Part shown: positions 18,484 through 25,796 of the stretch, piece by piece | Layout: each line of letters opens with the position of its first letter | How positions within the stretch are numbered: the first letter of the stretch is position 1 | Assembly: GCF_023223525.1 (NCBI RefSeq) | Contig: NZ_JALPRX010000006.1 | Span: 62,001-126,000, forward strand | Direction: 5' to 3' | DNA: 64,000 nt | DNA from: Roseomonas acroporae | GTDB taxonomy: Bacteria > Pseudomonadota > Alphaproteobacteria > Acetobacterales > Acetobacteraceae | The notes under the pieces: generated by a model | What the model was told of the DNA's origin: nothing | The model's database searches: none | The model's input: the letters and a program-made list of their open reading frames with translations, nothing else | Made by a program: the position numbers and the translations under genes

Positions 18484-19446
18484 ATGACCGACGAGGAACG
18501 CCGGATCATCGCCGGCTTCGTGGAGCGGGTCAGCGGCGCCCAGCCGGCCGCCGCGCCGGCCGGGCCATGGGGTGGCAGCGTGCCGGCCACCCAGCCGCCG
18601 CGCCCGCCGCTGCCGCCGATCGACCGCGAGGCCGACGCCTTCATCGCCGATCTGTTCAACCGCTACCCCGAGGCACGCTACCGCCTCACCCAGACCGCCT
18701 TCGTGCAGGAGGCGGCGCTGACCGAGGCGCAGAACCGCATCCAGCGGCTGGAGTGGGAGGTGCAGCAGGCTCGCGCCCAGGCGCAGCAGGCCGCCGCCCA
18801 GCCGCAGCAGCGTGGCGGCGGCTTCCTGGGCGGCCTGTTCGGCGGCGGTTCCCGACCGGCCGCGCCGCCGCAGCAGGGCTATGGCGGTGGGCAGTACGGC
18901 CAGCCCGGCGGCTACGGCGGTCCGCCGCCGCAGCCCATGGCGCCCCCCAACGGCGTGACGCCGGGCATGCTGCAGCAGCAAGGGCGGGGTGGCATGGGCT
19001 TCCTGGGCACCGCGCTGACCACCGCGGCCGGCGTCGCCGGCGGCATGGTGGCGGGCAATGCCCTGATGAACCTGTTCAACGGCGGCCATGGCGCCGCCGG
19101 CGCCCAGACCGCGGCGGCCGATGCCGGCCTGGGCAATTTCGGTGCCGGCGGCAGCGTGGGCGCGGATTCCAACCTCGCCTCCTCGTCCTGGACGGACCCG
19201 GGCGGCGTGGGCAGCGCGACCAACGTCTCCTCGCCCTGGTCCGATCCGGGCGGCGCGGGCGGTGGCTGGAGCCAGCCGGACCCGGCTGCCGTGGGCGGGC
19301 AGGAGAAGGCCCCCTGGGGCGGCGACGCCACCCCGGCCTCGTCGGACTGGTCCGGTCAGGGCGGGTACCAGGATGACACCTTCGGCGGCGGCGGCGAACA
19401 CGATGCCGGCTACGACGGCGGCAGCTGGGACGACGAGCAGGCCTGA
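18484..19446 (+). CDS. DUF2076 domain-containing protein
   Basis: A 320-residue protein of the DUF2076 family. The N-terminal part (MTDEERRIIAGFVERV) and a middle segment (DREADAFIADLFNRYPEARYRLTQTAFVQEAALTEAQNRIQRLEWEVQ) define the family and end in a coiled coil. The rest is Gly/Gln/Pro-rich with GGGFLGGLFGGG, a hydrophobic Gly stretch (FLGTALTTAAGVAGGMVAGNALMNLF, about 178-203) and an acidic Gly/Ser/Asp tail. Family members are often called periplasmic ligand-binding sensors, but no signal peptide is seen. Function unknown. Confidence 0.8.
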   Translation: MTDEERRIIAGFVERVSGAQPAAAPAGPWGGSVPATQPPRPPLPPIDREADAFIADLFNRYPEARYRLTQTAFVQEAALTEAQNRIQRLEWEVQQARAQAQQAAAQPQQRGGGFLGGLFGGGSRPAAPPQQGYGGGQYGQPGGYGGPPPQPMAPPNGVTPGMLQQQGRGGMGFLGTALTTAAGVAGGMVAGNALMNLFNGGHGAAGAQTAAADAGLGNFGAGGSVGADSNLASSSWTDPGGVGSATNVSSPWSDPGGAGGGWSQPDPAAVGGQEKAPWGGDATPASSDWSGQGGYQDDTFGGGGEHDAGYDGGSWDDEQA

Positions 19447-19470
19447 CCGGGCCCGACCGAGTCGAATTCA

Positions 19471-19495
19471 CCCACCGGCCGGCGCGGCCGGTGGG
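19471..19495. terminator. Hairpin after the DUF2076 gene
   Basis: A perfect 10-bp stem (CCCACCGGCC / GGCCGGTGGG) with loop GGCGC begins 24 bp after the stop codon. It has no T-run. The rest of the 377-bp gap to the DUF1150 gene holds two short direct repeats (GCATCCGGGAGCA near 19618 and 19633; CCCGGTCTTCACG near 19745 and 19762) and no convincing gene. Confidence 0.45.
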
Positions 19496-19823
19496 CCATC
19501 AGTCGGGCCATCAGGTTCCCAGGGGGAGGCGGCGCACCCGCCGGCCGGTTGCCCCCCCCCCGGCTGTCTCCCCCGCTGTCCTTCCTCCGGCCCCATCATC
19601 CGGGCCGAACGGCTTGCATCCGGGAGCACTCGCATCCGGGAGCAGAAGCCTGTCCTGCGGCGTGCACGGTCCCGGTACGACGGGGCGGGGCATCGCCCGC
19701 CGGTATGGGTCGGGCGGCACGCGGCGATCCGCCACGCGGGGACGCCCGGTCTTCACGGGCACCCGGTCTTCACGATCGCCGGATCCCCGGCCCGATGCCA
19801 CGGCGGCACCGGGCCGGACGGAG

Positions 19824-20087
19824 TCAGTGCACCAGGACCGGCGCCAGCTCGTGCTGGATGATCGCCGCCACCGCGAGTTCCGCGTTCGGCGCCGCGCCGA
19901 TCGGCGTGCCATCGGCGGCGTGGATCGCGATCGCCCGGTTGCCGTCCACCACGACGGGGCGGATATAGGCGATCTGCTGCACCCCGAGCCGCGCGAAATC
20001 CTGCGGCGAGAGGGACTTGAGGGCGAGGCGCTGCGCGCCTTCGGGGGTTTCCGTCTGCCCCGTCACCCCGTGCGTATCACTGTTCAT
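19824..20087 (-). CDS. DUF1150 family small protein
   Basis: An 87-residue soluble protein of the DUF1150 family, confined largely to alphaproteobacteria and usually beside a small heat-shock gene, as here. The core reads LALKSLSPQDFARLGVQQIAYIRPV, then AIAIHAADGTPIGAAPNAELAVAAIIQHELAPVLVH. Start is the ATG at 20087 behind GGAGAAGG. It follows hsp20 by 113 bp on the same strand and may share its transcript and heat-shock control. Biochemical role unknown. Confidence 0.85.
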   Translation of the reverse strand: MNSDTHGVTGQTETPEGAQRLALKSLSPQDFARLGVQQIAYIRPVVVDGNRAIAIHAADGTPIGAAPNAELAVAAIIQHELAPVLVH

Positions 20088-20200
20088 GACCTTCTCCTCG
20101 TTCCGCGGCACGCTGGCCCGCGGATCCCTGTGGCCGCCCTCGCGAGGCACGGCCGGTTCAAGCCCGTGGCGCCCCGCTCGGCCTCCCACGGCTCCCGACC

Positions 20201-20662
20201 TCAGGAGCCATGGTCCGTCCGACCCTCAACGACCTGGCGGGTCACGCCGTTTCCCTTCGTCACGATGCGGATCGTCCGCACCCGCGTCTCCGGCTGCGGA
20301 CGCTTCAGGTCCACATGCAGCAGGCCGTTGTCGAGCCAGGCGCCCTCCACCTCGATGCCCTCGGCCAGCACGAAGGCGCGCTGGAACTGCCGGGCGGCGA
20401 TGCCGCGGTGGAGGAAGATGCGCCCCTCGCTGTCGTCCTTCTGCTTGCCGCGTATCACGAGCTGGTTGTCCTCCTGCGTGATCTGCAGGTCGTCCATCGC
20501 GAAGCCGGCGACGGCCAGCGTGATGCGCAGGCCGTTCTCGCTGACCTGCTCGATGTTGTAGGGCGGATACCCGTCGGCGTTCTTGGCCACCCGGTCGAGC
20601 ATCTGCTCGAGGTGGTCGAAGCCGAGGAACAACGGCGAGCCGAACAGCGGCTGGCGCGACAT
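20201..20662 (-). CDS. Small heat-shock protein, Hsp20/IbpA family
   Basis: A 153-residue chaperone holding unfolded proteins in a refoldable state. The N-terminal motif FDHLEQMLDRVAKNADGYPPYNIEQVSENGLRITLAVAGF and the alpha-crystallin domain (ITQEDNQLVIRGKQKDDSEGRIFLHRGIAARQFQRAFVLAEGIEVEGAWLDNGLLHVDL) place it in the IbpA-like class A proteobacterial group. The C-terminal part lacks a clear IxI tail. The ribosome site GAGGAGG is buried in a ROSE-like hairpin (see separate entry). Confidence 0.95.
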   Translation of the reverse strand: MSRQPLFGSPLFLGFDHLEQMLDRVAKNADGYPPYNIEQVSENGLRITLAVAGFAMDDLQITQEDNQLVIRGKQKDDSEGRIFLHRGIAARQFQRAFVLAEGIEVEGAWLDNGLLHVDLKRPQPETRVRTIRIVTKGNGVTRQVVEGRTDHGS

Positions 20663-20666
20663 GGGG

Positions 20667-20687
20667 GCCTCCTCGTCCGAGCGAAGC
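20667..20687 (-). ncRNA. ROSE-like RNA thermometer hairpin in the hsp20 leader
   Basis: Read on the minus strand, GCTTCGCTC then loop GGAC then GAGGAGGC fold into an 8-bp stem with one bulged G, which pairs the whole Shine-Dalgarno GAGGAGG. The 5' arm contains UCGCU, matching the UYGCU motif of ROSE elements, which melt at heat-shock temperature to free the ribosome site; ROSE elements are established upstream of small heat-shock genes in rhizobia. The start ATG follows 4 bases after the hairpin. The full element probably extends to about 20740. Confidence 0.6.
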
Positions 20688-20792
20688 GGTCGCCGCGCCG
20701 TCCTTGGCCCCGTTGGTGGGAGAGGGAAGCGCGCGGCGGGCGGGACCCGAAGCATCCCGCCGCCTCCCGATGTGGCGCGCCTGCCGCGCCGT

Positions 20793-20814
20793 TGCAAGGT
20801 TGCTGCAAGGTTGC
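20793..20814. repeat. 11-bp perfect tandem duplication upstream of hsp20
   Basis: TGCAAGGTTGC occurs twice back to back. It lies in the 339-bp gap between hsp20 and def, about 130 bp upstream of the hsp20 start. On the minus strand it reads GCAACCTTGCA twice, offering CTTGCA boxes loosely like an RpoH -35. I could not place a -10 box at the right distance, so a promoter role is unproven. The rest of the gap is GC-rich with no gene. Confidence 0.6.
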
Positions 20815-21001
20815 CGCCACATCCGGCCCCCGCAGCCGGTCCGGCACGGCCGGTCGCTCCGGCCGCCGGGCGCGGGAAGGCCGCGCCCCCGGCCGCCGCC
20901 GCGCCGGCCGGCACGGCGGTTGCCTAGCGCCGCCCCCACGTCTACATGCCGGGGCGACCCGCCGGCCGTCCCGGCCGCATCATGATCGTCCCTGCCGCCC
21001 G

Positions 21002-21529
21002 ATGTCCGACGCCACGCCGATCCCGATCCTGCTCGTCCCCGATCCCCGCCTGCGCGCCAAGGCCCGCGCGGTGGGGGAGGGCGACGCCAATGCCGTGCGC
21101 GGGCTGGTGCCGCGCATGCTGGTCGCCATGTACGCCGCCCCGGGCATCGGGCTCGCCGCGCCGCAGGTGGGCGTGGGGCTGCGCCTCGCGGTGATCGACC
21201 TCCAGCCGGAGGAGCGGCGCGAGCCGATGGTGCTGGTGAACCCCGAGATCGTCGCCGCCAGCGAGGAGCTGGCGACGCGCGAGGAGGGCTGCCTGTCCCT
21301 GCCCGGCCAGTACGCCGACATCGTCCGCCCCGCGCGGGTCAAGGTGCGGTACCGGGACCTGGAGGGCGCGCGGCGCGAGATCGAGGCCGACGGCCTGCTC
21401 TCCGCCTGCGTGCAGCACGAGCTGGACCATCTCGACGGCGTGCTGTTCGTCGACCACCTCAGCGCGCTGAAGCGCAACATGATCCTGCGCAAGCTGGCCA
21501 AGGAGCTGAAGGCGAAGGCCCGCGAATGA
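21002..21529 (+). CDS. def: Peptide deformylase
   Basis: Removes the formyl group from the N-terminal methionine of nascent proteins. The 175-residue product contains all three metal/active-site motifs: [18 protein letters not shown] (Cys ligand) and QHELDHLDG (HExxH). The C-terminus ends in a helical Lys-rich segment. The start at 21002 ([17 protein letters not shown]) fits the family. It is followed after 43 bp by fmt, the enzyme that adds the formyl group to initiator tRNA, the usual def-fmt pairing. Confidence 0.97.
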   Translation: MSDATPIPILLVPDPRLRAKARAVGEGDANAVRGLVPRMLVAMYAAPGIGLAAPQVGVGLRLAVIDLQPEERREPMVLVNPEIVAASEELATREEGCLSLPGQYADIVRPARVKVRYRDLEGARREIEADGLLSACVQHELDHLDGVLFVDHLSALKRNMILRKLAKELKAKARE

Positions 21530-21572
21530 GCCGGGCGGGCGGTCGGCCGTTCCCGGGCAGGCGGGCCCGCCG

Positions 21573-22493
21573 ATGAGGCTCGCCTTCATGGGCAGCCCCG
21601 ACTTCGCCGTGCCGGCGCTGCGCGCGCTGCACGCGGCGGGGCACGAGATCGCTGCCGTCTACGCCCAGCCGCCCCGGCCCGCCGGGCGGGGCCAGCGCGA
21701 GACGCCATGCCCGGTCCACCGCGCGGCGCTGGAACTCGGCCTGCCGGTGCGCACCCCCGCCCGGCTGCGGCGCGACGCGGCCGAGCACGCCGCCTTCGCC
21801 GCCCTCGACCTCGACGTCGCCGTGGTCGCCGCCTACGGGCTGATCCTGCCGCCCGCCATGCTCGACGCGCCGCGCCGCGGCTGCCTCAACATCCACGCCT
21901 CGCTGCTGCCGCGCTGGCGCGGCGCCGCGCCGATCCAGGCCGCGATCCTGCACGGCGACGCCGAGAGCGGCATCACCATCATGCGGATGGAGGAAGGGCT
22001 CGACACCGGCCCGATGCTGCTGCGCGAGGCGGTGCCGCTCGGCCCGCGCGCCACCACGCCCGGGTTGCACGACGCGCTGGCCGCGCTCGGCGCCCGACTG
22101 ATCCTGCGCGCGCTGGCGGAATGGCCCGATCCCGAGCCGCAGCCGGTCGAGGGCATCACTTACGCGGCGCGCCTCGCCAAGGCCGACGGGAAGCTGGACT
22201 GGACCGATTCCGCCGTGGCGCTCGACCGTCGCGTGCGGGCCCTGAACCCCTGGCCGGGCACCTACTGCGCGCTGGATGGCGAGGCCCTGCGCGTGCTCGC
22301 CGCCGCGCCCGCGACCCTGCCCGCCGGCACCGCGCCGCCCGTGCCCGGCACCGTGCTCGACGCGGCCGGGCTGGTCGCGACCGGCGAGGGCGCGCTGCGG
22401 CTGCTGCGCCTGCAACGCCCCGGCCGCGCGCCGCTCGACGCCGATGCCTTCCTGCGGGGCACGAAGCTGCCCCCGGGCACGGTGCTGGGCTGA
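21573..22493 (+). CDS. fmt: Methionyl-tRNA formyltransferase
   Basis: Formylates Met-tRNA(fMet) with 10-formyl-THF for translation initiation. The 306-residue product starts [19 protein letters not shown] and carries the formyl-transfer motif [20 protein letters not shown] with the catalytic Asn-His-(Asp) set, [11 protein letters not shown], and a C-terminal tRNA-binding domain ([28 protein letters not shown]). It lies between def and truA in one operon. Confidence 0.97.
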   Translation: MRLAFMGSPDFAVPALRALHAAGHEIAAVYAQPPRPAGRGQRETPCPVHRAALELGLPVRTPARLRRDAAEHAAFAALDLDVAVVAAYGLILPPAMLDAPRRGCLNIHASLLPRWRGAAPIQAAILHGDAESGITIMRMEEGLDTGPMLLREAVPLGPRATTPGLHDALAALGARLILRALAEWPDPEPQPVEGITYAARLAKADGKLDWTDSAVALDRRVRALNPWPGTYCALDGEALRVLAAAPATLPAGTAPPVPGTVLDAAGLVATGEGALRLLRLQRPGRAPLDADAFLRGTKLPPGTVLG

Positions 22494-22531
22494 GCCGGAC
22501 CGGGCCGTGCCGGAAGGGAGGGGGCGGGCCG

Positions 22532-23293
22532 ATGCCGCGCTACGCGCTGCTGGTCGAGTATGACGGCACCCCGTTCGTCGGCTGGCAGCGGCAGGAGAAC
22601 GGGCTTTCCGTGCAGCAGGTGCTGGAGGAGGCGGCGGCGCCGCTGAACGGCGGCGCCACGCCCGCCACCACCGCCGCCGGCCGCACCGATGCCGGCGTGC
22701 ACGCCGAGGGGCAGGTGGTGCTGATCGAGCTCGCCGCCGACCTGCCGCCGGAGCGGCTGCGCGAGGCGCTGAACTTCCATTCCCGCCCGCATCCCGTCTC
22801 GGTGCTCGGCGCGGCGCGGGCGCCCGAGGGCTGGAACCCGCGCTTCTCCTCGCTCGGGCGCGGCTACCGATACACCATCCTCAACCGCCCGGCGCGGCCG
22901 GCGCTGATGCTCGGCCACGCCTGGCACGTGCCGCGCCCGCTCGACGTCGCGGCGATGCACGCGGCGGCGCAGGGGCTGCTCGGGCGGCACGACTTCTCCG
23001 CCTACCGCGCCGCCGCCTGCCAGGCGCGCGACGCGCTGCGCACGCTGGACCGGCTGGACGTCTCCCGGCACGGCGAGCTGGTGGAGATACGCACCGAGGC
23101 GCGCTCCTTCCTGCACCACCAGGTGCGCAACATAGTGGGCACGCTGCTGGCGGTGGGGCAGGGGCGGCGGCCGGTCTCCTGGCCGCGCGCGGTGCTGGAG
23201 GGGCGGGACCGCACCCGCGCCGGGCAGACCGCGCCGGCCGAGGGGCTGTGCTTCCTGTTCTCGCGCTACGCCGAGGCGCTGGACTGGCGGTGA
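22532..23293 (+). CDS. truA: tRNA pseudouridine(38-40) synthase TruA
   Basis: Converts uridines 38-40 of the anticodon arm to pseudouridine. The 253-residue protein has the family opening YALLVEYDGTPFVGWQRQ, the catalytic motif AAGRTDAGVHAEGQ (Asp near 54) and FLHHQVRNIVGTLLAVGQGR near the C-terminus. It follows fmt after 38 bp with a GGAAGGGAGG ribosome site. Its TGA overlaps a possible upstream start of the next gene. Confidence 0.96.
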   Translation: MPRYALLVEYDGTPFVGWQRQENGLSVQQVLEEAAAPLNGGATPATTAAGRTDAGVHAEGQVVLIELAADLPPERLREALNFHSRPHPVSVLGAARAPEGWNPRFSSLGRGYRYTILNRPARPALMLGHAWHVPRPLDVAAMHAAAQGLLGRHDFSAYRAAACQARDALRTLDRLDVSRHGELVEIRTEARSFLHHQVRNIVGTLLAVGQGRRPVSWPRAVLEGRDRTRAGQTAPAEGLCFLFSRYAEALDWR

Positions 23294-23340
23294 TGCGGGG
23301 GCAAGGCGGCCAGGAGCACGACAGCCGGGGGCGCGGGAGG

Positions 23341-24468
23341 ATGGCGGCGGACGGGACGTTCGAGATCTTCCTCGCGGCCCCGCCGGGGCTGGAGGCGGTG
23401 CTGCACGACGAGGTGCGCGGCAAGGGCTTCCGGCGGCCGCGCGCGGTTCCCGGCGGCGTGGTGATCGAGGGCGGCTGGCCGGAGGTCTGGCGCGCCAACC
23501 TCTGGGTGCGCGGCGCCGGGCGCGTGCTGGCGCGGATCGACCGCTTCCGCGCCGTCCACCTCGCCCAGCTCGACGGCCGCGCGCGCCGCGTGCCGTGGGC
23601 CGCGGTGCTGCGCCCCGACGTGCCGTTCCGCGTCGAGGCCGCCTGCGCCGGCTCGCGCCTCTACCACTCCGGCGCCGTGGCCGAGCGCATCGCGACCGCG
23701 GTCCGCGAGACGCTCGGGGCGCCGTACTCGCCCGAGGCGGGCATCGCGGTGATGGCGCGCCTGGAGCACGACGTGTGCACCGTCAGCGTCGACACCTCGG
23801 GCGAGGCGCTGCACCGGCGCGGCTACAAGGAGGCCGTCAACGCCGCGCCGATGCGCGAGACCATGGCCTCGCTGTTCCTGCGGCAATGCGGCTACGACGG
23901 CGGCGAGCCGGTGCTGGACCCGATGTGCGGCTCCGGCACCTTCGTGATCGAGGCGGCCGAGATCGCGGCCCGGCTCAACCCCGGGCGCGCCCGCCGCTTC
24001 GCCTTCGAGCAGCTCGCCACCTTCGACGCCGAGGCCTGGGCGCGCATGCGCGCGGTGCGCAGCGAACGCCCCCCCGCCGCGACCTGCCACGGCAGCGACC
24101 GCGACGCCGGCGCGATCGCCATGAGCCTGGCCAACGCCGCGCGCGCGGGCGTCGCCGCGCACACGGAATTCCACCGCGCCACGATCAGCGAGCTGCAGCC
24201 GCCTGGCGGGCCATCGGGGGGCGCGCCGGGGCTGGTGATCGTCAACCCGCCCTACGGGGTCCGCCTCGGCGACCGGCAGGCGCTGGTGCCGCTGCACCGG
24301 GCGCTCGGGCAGGTGCTGCGCGACCGCTTCGCCGGCTGGCGCGTCGGCCTCGTGACCGACGAGCCGCGGCTGGCGCACGCCACCGGCCTGCCCTTCCTGC
24401 CGCCCGGCCCGCCGGTGCCGCATGGCGGGCTGCGCGTCACCCTGTTCCGGACCGCCCCGCTGGGCTGA
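23341..24468 (+). CDS. THUMP-domain RNA guanine-N2 methyltransferase (RlmL/Trm-like)
   Basis: A 375-residue SAM-dependent methyltransferase. The N-terminal ferredoxin-like/THUMP region (FEIFLAAPPGLEAVLHDEVRGKGF) resembles RlmL and Trm11-type enzymes. The catalytic part has DPMCGSGTFVIEAAEIA (SAM site, near 192) and the NPPYG motif (near 301) typical of enzymes methylating an exocyclic amino group of RNA guanine. An ATG at 23293 overlapping the truA stop (TGATG) would add 16 residues; 23341 is preferred because homology begins there, although its AGG site is very close. The exact RNA target is not known. Confidence 0.85.
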   Translation: MAADGTFEIFLAAPPGLEAVLHDEVRGKGFRRPRAVPGGVVIEGGWPEVWRANLWVRGAGRVLARIDRFRAVHLAQLDGRARRVPWAAVLRPDVPFRVEAACAGSRLYHSGAVAERIATAVRETLGAPYSPEAGIAVMARLEHDVCTVSVDTSGEALHRRGYKEAVNAAPMRETMASLFLRQCGYDGGEPVLDPMCGSGTFVIEAAEIAARLNPGRARRFAFEQLATFDAEAWARMRAVRSERPPAATCHGSDRDAGAIAMSLANAARAGVAAHTEFHRATISELQPPGGPSGGAPGLVIVNPPYGVRLGDRQALVPLHRALGQVLRDRFAGWRVGLVTDEPRLAHATGLPFLPPGPPVPHGGLRVTLFRTAPLG

Positions 24469-24536
24469 TCCGCGAGGCGGGGTTCCGACCGCTCCCGGCC
24501 GGTCCCGGTCGGCCAGGGTTTTGGCCAGGGGCGGCT

Positions 24537-24653
24537 CATACGGGTCCGCACAAGTGCGGACCCGTATGCTTCGTCGGTCCGGCGCGCGGCCGCCCCACCA
24601 ACCCCGCGCGCGATACCGGCCCGCACAAGTCAGGACTTGTGCGGGCCGGTATC
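24537..24653 (-). repeat. Dispersed multi-hairpin repeat, copy A
   Basis: A 117-bp element with a 20-bp perfect stem (24612-24631 with 24634-24653, loop AG) and a 15-bp perfect stem (24537-24551 with 24554-24568), joined by a linker holding GCGCGCGG and its complement. A second copy lies at 48891-49004 in the other orientation. The linker string CGGCCGCGCGCCGGACCGAC is identical in both when read in the same sense. The element overlaps the stop codon of the downstream dehydrogenase gene and sits between two convergent genes, so it may act as a bidirectional terminator. It resembles REP/BIME elements. Confidence 0.85.
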
Positions 24654-25530
24654 AGGTCTCCAGCAGCGCCGCGAGCCGGGGCAGGAACTCCTGGCCGTGC
24701 CCGCCGGCGACCGCCGCGTCCAGCGTGCCCGCCACCGCGTCGGCGATGTCGTGGCGCACCCAGCCCGCCTCCGCCGCCCGGCGGTAGTAGCCGAGATCCT
24801 TGGCGGCGTTGGCGATGAAGAACGGCATGGCGGCGGCGTCGCCTTCCAGCAGGAAGGGGGCGATCCGCTGCAGCGCCGCGCCGCCGCCGCCGCCCCGCTC
24901 CAGCACCTCGACCAGCGTCGCCATCTCCAGCCCCGCCCGCTTCCCGTGCGCCGCCGCCTCGGCCAGCAGCGTGACGAAGCCGAGCGAGACGTAGTTGTGA
25001 AGCAGCTTCGTCAGGTGCCCGGCGCCGACGCCGCCGACATGGGTGATGTGCTCGCTGAACGTCGCGAGCAGCGGGCGCACCCGCTCCAGCAGGGCCGCGT
25101 CGCCGCCGACCAGCAGGTTGAGCGTGCCGGCGCGGGCGTTCTGCGGCAGCCGGGTCATCGCCGCGTCCAGGAACGCCCCGCCCGCGGCGGCGACCGCGCC
25201 GGCCATGCGCAGGCTGGATTCGGGCAGCGCCGTGGTGCAGTCCACCACCGCGGCACCCGGCCGCAGATGGGCGACCACGCCGCCGGGGCCGGTCAGCACC
25301 TCCTCCACCTCCGGCGAGCCGGTGACGCAGAGCAGGACGATGTCGGCGTCCGCGACGACCTCGGCGATCCGCCCCGCCACCCGGACGCCCCGTGCGCGAA
25401 GCTCGTCGAGCGGCTGGTTGCCGGGATGGTCGAGGACGGTCAGGGGATAGCCCGCCCGCGCGATGTTCCAGGCGATTCCCTGCCCCATCAGGCCGACGCC
25501 GATCATGCCGACCGCAGGCTTGCCGCTCAT
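24652..25530 (-). CDS. NAD(P)-dependent beta-hydroxyacid dehydrogenase family protein
   Basis: A 292-residue member of the 3-hydroxyisobutyrate dehydrogenase superfamily. The N-terminal Rossmann motif is GMIGVGLMGQGIAWNIARAG. The substrate loop reads DAAMTRLPQNARAGTLNLLVGG, and the catalytic lysine motif is GAGHLTKLLHNYVSLG (Lys near 175). The substrate cannot be told from sequence; the DAxMTR loop differs from the DAPVSGG of 3-hydroxyisobutyrate and tartronate semialdehyde enzymes. It ends inside repeat copy A. Confidence 0.88.
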   Translation of the reverse strand: MSGKPAVGMIGVGLMGQGIAWNIARAGYPLTVLDHPGNQPLDELRARGVRVAGRIAEVVADADIVLLCVTGSPEVEEVLTGPGGVVAHLRPGAAVVDCTTALPESSLRMAGAVAAAGGAFLDAAMTRLPQNARAGTLNLLVGGDAALLERVRPLLATFSEHITHVGGVGAGHLTKLLHNYVSLGFVTLLAEAAAHGKRAGLEMATLVEVLERGGGGGAALQRIAPFLLEGDAAAMPFFIANAAKDLGYYRRAAEAGWVRHDIADAVAGTLDAAVAGGHGQEFLPRLAALLET

Positions 25531-25624
25531 GTGCTCCTCCCCCCTTCGTGGCCCCGCCGCGGGATGCGGCACGCCGCCGGCGCGCCTCGCCGATCCGCGC
25601 CGGCCTGGCGTTCTTCGCACCTTT

Positions 25625-25670
25625 CCATGCCGTCGGGCGAGACGGGTCCATGCCGTCGGGCGAGACGGGC
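25625..25670. repeat. 23-bp tandem duplication between dehydrogenase and helicase genes
   Basis: Two adjacent copies of a 23-bp unit starting CCATGCCGTCGGGCGAGACG differ at one base. It lies in the 266-bp gap upstream of the dehydrogenase and downstream of the helicase. I see no gene in the gap. Confidence 0.85.
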
Positions 25671-25796
25671 GGCGGAATGGCCGGGAGCCGCCCGGCCCGC
25701 GAGGGGGCCGCATGGCCGCGCCGGGCGGAACGGGCGGGCGGCGGCGGGCCGGGCGGCGTGGCGCCGCCGGGACGGGGCCGTCCGGCCGGGAGTGTC

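Noticed and set aside
20663-20815. RpoH promoter (CTTGCA with CCACAT) upstream of hsp20
   Set aside because: The two boxes are 17 bp apart, longer than the usual 13 bp of sigma-32 promoters, and the match is weak.
24469-24651. Treating the two perfect hairpins as simple terminators only
   Set aside because: The same hairpin-linker-hairpin unit is found at 48891-49004, so it is better described as a dispersed repeat that may also terminate transcription.
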